Assembly: GCA_001898825.1 (NCBI GenBank)
Contig: MKVK01000008.1
Location: forward strand, 73,008-137,007
Direction: 5' to 3'
DNA length: 64,000 bases
From: Magnetospirillum sp. 64-120
GTDB lineage: Bacteria > Pseudomonadota > Alphaproteobacteria > Rhodospirillales > Magnetospirillaceae
Positions within the stretch are counted from its first letter, which is position 1, and every line of letters begins with the position of its first letter. The notes under the pieces were generated by a model. That model was not told where the DNA came from. It searched no databases and worked only from the letters and a program-made list of their open reading frames with translations. This document shows, piece by piece, positions 58,512-64,000 of the stretch. Position numbers and translations under genes: made by a program.

Positions 58512-58842
58512 GCTCGACCTTCTCGCACGTTCCGTCCCAGCGCAGCTGGGTGTCGACGCGGGCGAAGCGACCGGTGACCCGGTCGATGCGGAACACCACC
58601 GTCGCCGGGCCTTGGGCTGGGTCGTAAAGGCCCAGCCCGTCGCGGTACGAGGTGACCCCGTAATGCTTGCCGCCGGTGGTCTCGACGGCGTCCTTGGCGG
58701 CAAGGTCGATGGAAAAGACCAAAGGCGGCGACATGGCGGGATCGCTGGCCTTGCAGGCCAGGCGCAGGATGTCGGATTGTTGAGCGGCGGCCGGCATGGT
58801 GGCGGCAAGCAACAACAGCGCGGCGGGGATCAGGCGGGGCAT
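58501..58842 (-). CDS. Small secreted protein of unknown function
   Basis: This 113-residue protein has a clear signal peptide (MPRLIPAALLLLAATMPAAA, cut before QQSD). The mature part holds two Cys (LACKASD near the start and WDGTCEKVEP near the end) that could form a disulfide. A strand-rich middle (YGVTSYRDGLGLYDP, ATVVFRIDRVTGRF) lies between them. No family is recognised. The start at 58842 is set by the signal peptide; the frame opens at 58875. Confidence 0.7.
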   Translation of the reverse strand: MPRLIPAALLLLAATMPAAAQQSDILRLACKASDPAMSPPLVFSIDLAAKDAVETTGGKHYGVTSYRDGLGLYDPAQGPATVVFRIDRVTGRFARVDTQLRWDGTCEKVEPKL

Positions 58843-58956
58843 GGCGGACTCCGTTGGTTCGGCCAAGCTTATCACGCCCGGTGCCGGTGTTCACGATGCT
58901 TGCCAATACCTTGGTCGCGTTCCATCATATGACGGGATGACCATTTCGGGGATATC

Positions 58957-60597
58957 ATGGCCGACCGCGAGCGCGACCGCTTCGTCGCCCTGGCCTTTTG
59001 CCGCGCCGACATTTTGTTGGAACTGAACGAAGACATGGGGGTGGTGTTCGCCGCCGGGGCCACGCCCCTGCTGCTGGGCGCCGGTCCCGACTCTTTGGTG
59101 GGCAAGCATTTCCTGGATCTGGTGGCCGACGACGACCGCGCCCTGGCCGGCGAAATGCTGGACGCCGCCCGCTCGCAGGGACGCATCGACGACGTGGTGG
59201 TCAAGCTGAACGGCGCCAAGCGCCGTCCCAACGTCGCCTTGGCCGGCTATCGGGTGCCCGATTTCGACAACCATTTCTTTTTGGCGCTGAAGGTCGAGCC
59301 GGCCTTTCAGGCGGAACGCCCGGACGAAGCGGAAATCAAGCGCGACGCCGCCACCGGCCTCTTGGACGAAGCGTCCTATGCCGCCCTGGCCGCCGACCGC
59401 GCCTTGGCCTTCAAGCGGGCCGGCGGGCGGCCGCAGCTGTCGGTGGTCAAGGTGGACGGGCTGGACAGCCTGAACAAGACCCTGGGGGCGTCCGACCGCA
59501 AGAAGGTGATGAAGGCGGTGGGCGACATCCTGAACCAGCATTCGCTGGGCGGCAACACCGCCGGCCAGGTGTCGAACGACAGCTTCTCGTACCTGCATCG
59601 CGACGACGTCGAGGCGGAAGAGATCGGCAACATGATCTCGAACGCCGCCAAGACTTTGTTCAATTCCGACCTCAAGACCCATTCCCACACCCTGGACGCC
59701 GACGGCGCCGGTCTGGCCGAACATCAGGTGGCCAAGGCCATCGCCCACACCATCCGGCGCTTTTCCGAAACCGGCCAGCTGGACAAGAAGAAAAGCATCG
59801 GCCAGGTGCTGAAGGGGCTGGTGTCCGACACCATCGACAACGTCGCCTATATCCGCAAGCTGGTGGCCAAGCGCGACTTCGACATGGCCTTCATGCCGGT
59901 CTGCGACATGCGCCTGGAACGCGTCCACCATTTCGAGGTGTTGACCCGGTTCCGCGACACCAGGCCGGGCGTGTCGCCCTATCACCTGTTCTGTCTGGCC
60001 GAGGAAGTGGGCATCGTCTCGGAACTGGATCTGGCGGTGGTGGACACCACCATCCGCACGGTGGCCGAGCTGACCCGCAAGGGCGGCCTGCTGCCGGCGG
60101 TGGCCATCAACCTGTCGGGCCAGTCGCTGGCGTCGCAGCATTTCGTCACCGAACTGCGCAAGCTGCTGGCGCGATCGGGCGTGCAGCCGCGCAAGATCAT
60201 GTTCGAGCTGACCGAATCGGTGAAGGTCGAGGAACTGGCCGAGGTCAACGCCACCATCCAGACCTTCCGCCAGCGCGGCTTCCGCTTCTGCCTGGACGAT
60301 TTCGGCTCGGGCGCCGCCAGCTTCGACTACCTGAACGCGCTGGACGTGGATCTGGTCAAGTTCGACGGCCCGGTGATCAAGCGGGCGGCGGCCAGCCAGA
60401 AAGGCAGCGACCTTTTGGCCTCCATGGCCCGCATGTGCGCCTCGATGGGGATCAAGACCGCCGCCGAGATGGTGGAAGACAAGCGGTTGGCCGGCCGGGT
60501 CTATCAATGCGGCGTCGATTTCGGCCAAGGCTGGCATTTCGGCAAGCCGGAACTTGATCCGTTCGTCTATGTCGACCGCTTCATGGGCGGTTTGTGA
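58957..60597 (+). CDS. PAS-degenerate GGDEF-EAL cyclic-di-GMP phosphodiesterase-like protein
   Basis: This 546-residue cytoplasmic protein has three parts. A PAS-like N-terminus (about 8-110) contains ADILLELNEDMGVVFAAG. A degenerate GGDEF domain (about 130-250) shows VSNDSF at the signature site, so it should not make c-di-GMP. An EAL domain (about 300-540) follows. In the EAL part the signature reads E327-V-L, NLSGQSL supplies the Asn, ELTES a Glu, D447-D448-FGSG the metal site, K468 the Lys, and QGWHFGKP closes it. All catalytic positions I can check are present, so hydrolysis of c-di-GMP is plausible. The next operon is a two-component system. Confidence 0.88.
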   Translation: MADRERDRFVALAFCRADILLELNEDMGVVFAAGATPLLLGAGPDSLVGKHFLDLVADDDRALAGEMLDAARSQGRIDDVVVKLNGAKRRPNVALAGYRVPDFDNHFFLALKVEPAFQAERPDEAEIKRDAATGLLDEASYAALAADRALAFKRAGGRPQLSVVKVDGLDSLNKTLGASDRKKVMKAVGDILNQHSLGGNTAGQVSNDSFSYLHRDDVEAEEIGNMISNAAKTLFNSDLKTHSHTLDADGAGLAEHQVAKAIAHTIRRFSETGQLDKKKSIGQVLKGLVSDTIDNVAYIRKLVAKRDFDMAFMPVCDMRLERVHHFEVLTRFRDTRPGVSPYHLFCLAEEVGIVSELDLAVVDTTIRTVAELTRKGGLLPAVAINLSGQSLASQHFVTELRKLLARSGVQPRKIMFELTESVKVEELAEVNATIQTFRQRGFRFCLDDFGSGAASFDYLNALDVDLVKFDGPVIKRAAASQKGSDLLASMARMCASMGIKTAAEMVEDKRLAGRVYQCGVDFGQGWHFGKPELDPFVYVDRFMGGL

Positions 60598-60689
60598 TTC
60601 GGTCACAAATTGCGCAAACGGCGTTCATATCCCTTTGCTAGAAGGGGCGCGGGATCAATCCGCCTTCAGGGTCTGATGGGGTTCGACTG

Positions 60690-63227
60690 ATGCTTACCCG
60701 CCAGGGATTGGGTATTCGCGCCAAACTGATCGGCATTTTCGTCCTGATCAAGGTCATCCCGCTGGTGTTCCTGGCCTGGTTCGCCTGGCAGGGGCAAAGC
60801 TGGCTGGCCGACAAGGTTTCCGCCAGCGTCGTCGGCATGGTGGTGCAGATGCGCGAAACCGCCGAGACGGTGGCCAACTCCACCACCTCGGCCGCCATCA
60901 AGGCTTTGGACGACGCGGCCCGCGAATCCATGGAACGGATGACCACCGACGTGGCGCGTTCCGTCGCCGCCTTCCTGTACGACCGCGACGCCGACATCGC
61001 CTCGGCCGCCCTGGTGCCGCCGTCGGAAGCCGAATACCGCCGTTTCCTGGCGGCGCGGACCCGCAACGTCGAACGCCATCACCCGTGGGTTCTGGCCCCT
61101 GACGGCAGCAAATGGGTCCCCGGCCCGGAAGCGACGCCGCGCTATGACCTGCCGCCGGCGACGCCGACCATTCCCGACCAGGCGCGCAACTTCAACTATC
61201 GCCATCCCGACGCCGTTGGTCTGGTCGAAGCCAGGCCGTTGTTCCTGGAAATGACTTTCGTCGGCCTGGATGGCCAGGAAAAGGTCAAGGTCACCACCTC
61301 GCCGCTGATGAACCCCCAATTGCGCGACGTGTCCCAGCGCCAGAACACCTTCATCAAGGCGGAAACCTATTTTCCGGCGCTGCAGGCGCTGAAACCCGGG
61401 GAAGTTTACGTTTCCGACGTCATCGGCGCCTATGTGGGGTCCCAGGTCATCGGCCCTTACACCCCGGCGGCGGCGCAGAAGCGCGGCATCGCCTATGCCC
61501 CCGACGAAGCCGGCTATGCCGGGGTTGAAAACCCGGTGGGCAAGCGTTTCCAAGGCATTGTCCGCTGGGCGACGCCGGTGGTCAGGGACGGCAAGGTCGC
61601 CGGTTGGGTGACCTTGGCGCTGGATCACAGTCATCTGATGGAATTCACCGACCACATCCTGCCCACCAGTGACCGTTACAGCCCCATCCCCGACGCCACC
61701 AGCGGCAACTACGCTTTCATCTGGGACCACAAGGGCCGTTCCATCGTCCATCCGCGCCATTACTTCATCGTCGGTTACGACCCGGAAACCGGCGACCCGG
61801 CACCGCCGTGGATGGATCAGGGGCTTTATGACGGCTGGAAGGCCAGCGGCCAGAAGCTGGTGGACTATCTGGCCGGGGTGAAGACCTTCGACGACCAGTC
61901 CTGGGACAAGAAAGGCGCCGTTCAGCAGGTCAAGGAAGGGCAATTGGGCCTGGATTGCCGCTATCTGAACCACGCGCCGCAATGCACCGGCTGGATGGAC
62001 CTGACCCGGAACGGCGGGTCGGGCTCGTTCGACATTTTCTGGAGCGGGCTGTGGAAGCTGACCACGGCGGCGGCCATTCCCTATCGCACCGGCCAATACG
62101 CCGACAGTCCGCGCGGCTTCGGCTTCGTCACCATCGGCGCCAACGTGGACGACTTCCACCGCGCCGCCACCGAATCCAAGCAGGCGGCGGAAAGGGTGGT
62201 GGCCGCCCATGACAGCGCGCTGCAAGAACAGCTGGAAGCGGTGCTGACCCTGATCGGCGACCAGCTTCACACCATGACCCGGCAGTTGACCTTGTCCACC
62301 ACCTTGATGGTGGCGCTGGTGATCGTCGTCGCCATTTGGATGGCGTCGCTCTTGACCCGGCGCATCACCACCGTGGTTCAGGGTATCCGCCGCTTCGAGG
62401 ACGGCGACATGGCCTATCGTCTTCCGGTGCAAAGCAGCGACGAGATGGGCGCCTTGGCCGATTCCTTCAACGACATGGCCGACCGGGTGGGTGAATCCTT
62501 CCAGCGGGCCGACGAGGCGCGCAGCCGTGCCGAGGAAGCCAGCCGCATGAAAAGCGAGTTCCTGGCGTCCATGAGCCATGAATTGCGCACGCCGCTGAAC
62601 GGTATCATCGGTTTCGCCGAGATGCTGAAGGACGAAGTCGAGGACGCGGATTCCCGCGAGAACGCCGAAATCATCGAAAAAAGCGGACGCCACCTGCTGG
62701 AATTGCTGAATGCCGTCCTTGACGTGGCCAAGATCGAGGCCGGCGCCATGACGTTGAGCCGCGAAAAGGTGGAAATCGCCCCGCTTCTGCGCGAAGTGGC
62801 GGCCATCCATCAGCCTTTGGCGGTCAGCAAGGGGCTGGAATTCACCGTCGAACTGGACCCGGCTTTGCCGGCCGTGGTCACCGCCGACCCGGTGCGGGTG
62901 CGTCAGGTGCTGCACAACCTGTTGTCCAACGCCGTCAAGTTCACCGCCAGCGGCTCGGTGCGGCTGCGGGTCCAGCATGAAAATGCCGACATCGTCCTGC
63001 GGGTCGAGGATACCGGGCCGGGAATCCCCCTTGAATTGCAGGGCAAGATTTTTGAAAAATTCCATCAGGGCGACGCTTTCCTGACGCGCGCGCATGGCGG
63101 CACCGGCCTGGGCCTGACCCTGGCCCGCCATCTGGTGGACCTGATGGGAGGAACGATGACCTTGGAATCGACCGTCGGCCAAGGCAGCCGCTTCGCCTTC
63201 ACCCTGCCGGTGGAGCCGTTGGCATGA
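60690..63227 (+). CDS. Membrane sensor histidine kinase with large periplasmic Cache-like domain
   Basis: This is an 845-residue kinase. The first helix (about 12-35) and second helix (about 538-558) enclose a periplasmic region of roughly 500 residues. That region includes SGNYAFIWDHKGRSIVHPRHY, a Cache-type pattern, and two Cys (C423 and C432) that could form a disulfide. HAMP (about 560-615) is followed by the phospho-acceptor H630 in MSHELRTPLNG, then NLLSNAVKF, DTGPGIP and GGTGLGLTLARHL. There is no receiver domain in the protein. The stop overlaps the response regulator start as ATGA. Confidence 0.93.
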   Translation: MLTRQGLGIRAKLIGIFVLIKVIPLVFLAWFAWQGQSWLADKVSASVVGMVVQMRETAETVANSTTSAAIKALDDAARESMERMTTDVARSVAAFLYDRDADIASAALVPPSEAEYRRFLAARTRNVERHHPWVLAPDGSKWVPGPEATPRYDLPPATPTIPDQARNFNYRHPDAVGLVEARPLFLEMTFVGLDGQEKVKVTTSPLMNPQLRDVSQRQNTFIKAETYFPALQALKPGEVYVSDVIGAYVGSQVIGPYTPAAAQKRGIAYAPDEAGYAGVENPVGKRFQGIVRWATPVVRDGKVAGWVTLALDHSHLMEFTDHILPTSDRYSPIPDATSGNYAFIWDHKGRSIVHPRHYFIVGYDPETGDPAPPWMDQGLYDGWKASGQKLVDYLAGVKTFDDQSWDKKGAVQQVKEGQLGLDCRYLNHAPQCTGWMDLTRNGGSGSFDIFWSGLWKLTTAAAIPYRTGQYADSPRGFGFVTIGANVDDFHRAATESKQAAERVVAAHDSALQEQLEAVLTLIGDQLHTMTRQLTLSTTLMVALVIVVAIWMASLLTRRITTVVQGIRRFEDGDMAYRLPVQSSDEMGALADSFNDMADRVGESFQRADEARSRAEEASRMKSEFLASMSHELRTPLNGIIGFAEMLKDEVEDADSRENAEIIEKSGRHLLELLNAVLDVAKIEAGAMTLSREKVEIAPLLREVAAIHQPLAVSKGLEFTVELDPALPAVVTADPVRVRQVLHNLLSNAVKFTASGSVRLRVQHENADIVLRVEDTGPGIPLELQGKIFEKFHQGDAFLTRAHGGTGLGLTLARHLVDLMGGTMTLESTVGQGSRFAFTLPVEPLA

Positions 63228-63601
63228 GCGGGCAGAAGCACGCTTTGGTCGTCGACGACAACGACGTCAACCGGCTGCTGGCCGAACGGCTGCTGGCCAA
63301 GCTGGGCTGGCGGGTGGACACCGCCGAGGATGGGCTGGCCGCCTTGGCCTGGATGCGGACCCAATGCGCCGATCTGGTGCTTTTGGACATTTCCATGCCG
63401 GGGATGAGCGGCGACGAGGTCTGCCGCGCCGCCCGCGCCGAAAGCCTGTGCGCCGGATCCAAGCTGGTGGCCTATACCGCCCATGCCATGCCGGAAGAAA
63501 AGGCGCAGTTCCTGGCGGCCGGCTTCGACGGCATCCTGACCAAACCCATTTCCAAATCCCATATGGTTGATTTGCTGATCAGCCTGGGGTTGGACCGATG
63601 A
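63224..63601 (+). CDS. Single-domain response regulator
   Basis: This is a 125-residue CheY-like receiver. It has the acidic pair VVDDND near residues 10-14, the phospho-acceptor D55 in VLLDISMPGMSG, Thr in AYTAHAM and K107 in LTKPIS. There is no output domain, so it passes the signal by protein contact or as part of a phosphorelay. It is coupled by 4-base overlaps to the kinase upstream and the Cache protein downstream. The partner kinase is almost certainly the preceding one. Confidence 0.94.
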   Translation: MSGQKHALVVDDNDVNRLLAERLLAKLGWRVDTAEDGLAALAWMRTQCADLVLLDISMPGMSGDEVCRAARAESLCAGSKLVAYTAHAMPEEKAQFLAAGFDGILTKPISKSHMVDLLISLGLDR

Positions 63602-64000
63602 TCGCCCGCCTGCTTGCCCTGCTGGTCCTGATCGTGCCGCTGACGGCGACGGCGGCCGACCGGCCAAATCCCATCCAGGTGCGCGAGATCACCCTGAAGG
63701 CCGCGGCGTATCTGAGCGAGCACGGCGTCGAGGACGCCCGCAAGGCGTTTCATGCCCAGGGCGATTTCCGCTTTGGCGAAATCTATGTCAACGTCATCGA
63801 CCTGAACGGCGCCTGGGTGGTCTATCCGCCGGCGCCCAAGAACGAAGGCAAGTCGGTTCTGAACGTCACCGACAGCGACGGCAAGCTGCTGGTCAAGGAA
63901 ATCATCAAGGTGGCCGAGGAACAGGGCGAAGGCTGGGTGGAATATCGTTGGCTCAACCCCGCCTCCAACCATATCGAGCCCAAGCTGACTTTCGTCAAAC
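63598..64000 (+). CDS. Secreted single-Cache-domain protein (partial, C-terminus beyond right edge)
   Basis: The first 134 residues are visible. A signal peptide (MIARLLALLVLIVPLTATAA, cut before DRPN) is followed by a single-Cache pattern: IQVREITLKAAAYLSEHG, DFRFGEIYVNVIDLNGAWVVYPP, GKSVLNVTDSDGKLLVKEI and GWVEYRWLNPAS. No membrane segment is seen so far. The start overlaps the regulator stop as ATGA. A free periplasmic Cache protein in a kinase operon suggests a ligand-binding partner of the kinase, but this is inference, and a later transmembrane or output domain could lie outside the window. Confidence 0.85.
   Translation, partial: MIARLLALLVLIVPLTATAADRPNPIQVREITLKAAAYLSEHGVEDARKAFHAQGDFRFGEIYVNVIDLNGAWVVYPPAPKNEGKSVLNVTDSDGKLLVKEIIKVAEEQGEGWVEYRWLNPASNHIEPKLTFVK

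Overview
The window is GC-rich, densely coded bacterial DNA from an alphaproteobacterium. The best guess is Rhodospirillales, close to Magnetospirillum. This rests on gene repertoire and protein style: Hsp20 followed by a DUF1150 gene, a DUF1674 gene, an alphaproteobacterial HNH protein, intracellular PHB depolymerase, and CbiG-CbiH and CbiC fusions. No 16S, tRNA or species marker is present, so genus is inference. About 66 protein genes fill nearly all of the sequence. I saw no tRNA, rRNA, CRISPR array, insertion sequence, phage or integration site. No gene-free stretch exceeds 300 bases.

Layout. 1-6.8 kb: a minus-strand run (GDSL esterase tesA, FIST protein, thpR, a lipoprotein cut by the left edge) faces a YbbA/YbbP-type ABC exporter, then an Hsp20/DUF1150 heat-shock pair. 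6.9-11.3 kb: a Chloroflexus-type malyl-CoA lyase, a Nudix hydrolase and B12-dependent methylmalonyl-CoA mutase. 11.4-24 kb: housekeeping genes, including PfkB kinase, typA, a guanidinium exporter behind a guanidine-II riboswitch, an NFU Fe-S scaffold, ppa, ald, ampG, an HNH protein, an esterase and gluQ. 23.6-37.9 kb: a large cobalamin locus. It holds cobO, a SYLF gene and cobQ; convergent cbiB; then a ten-gene operon cbiX-cbiC fusion-cbiET-cbiL-cbiGH-cbiF-cobA-TauE/SafE-Sco-cbiA. 38-43.3 kb: phaZ, YcgN, a YgjP-type peptidase, two MFS transporters and a small cytochrome c. 43.4-52.2 kb: a phenylacetate catabolic cluster (paaFGHIJK on minus; paaN and paaY on plus) without the ring epoxidase genes. 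52.2-58.8 kb: truA, a DUF1674 gene, xseA, purD, a HEAT-like protein, a LysR regulator facing a DMT exporter, and a small secreted protein. 59-64 kb: a PAS/degenerate-GGDEF/EAL protein, then an overlapping histidine kinase, single-domain response regulator and secreted Cache protein, cut by the right edge.

How it fits together. The cobalamin genes include the cobalt-early markers CbiX and CbiG. They would supply adenosylcobalamin for the methylmalonyl-CoA mutase in the same window. The mutase, malyl-CoA lyase, phaZ and paa genes together describe acyl-CoA and C2/C3 carbon handling. CbiD, CbiJ/CobK, the nucleotide-loop genes and PaaABCDE are not here and must lie elsewhere or be replaced.

The most interesting signals are regulatory or architectural: the guanidine-II riboswitch with a visible Shine-Dalgarno switch, a candidate RNA thermometer before hsp20, the extra domain on CbiC, the TauE/SafE-Sco pair inside the cobalamin operon, the Chloroflexus-type lyase, and the kinase-regulator-Cache operon.
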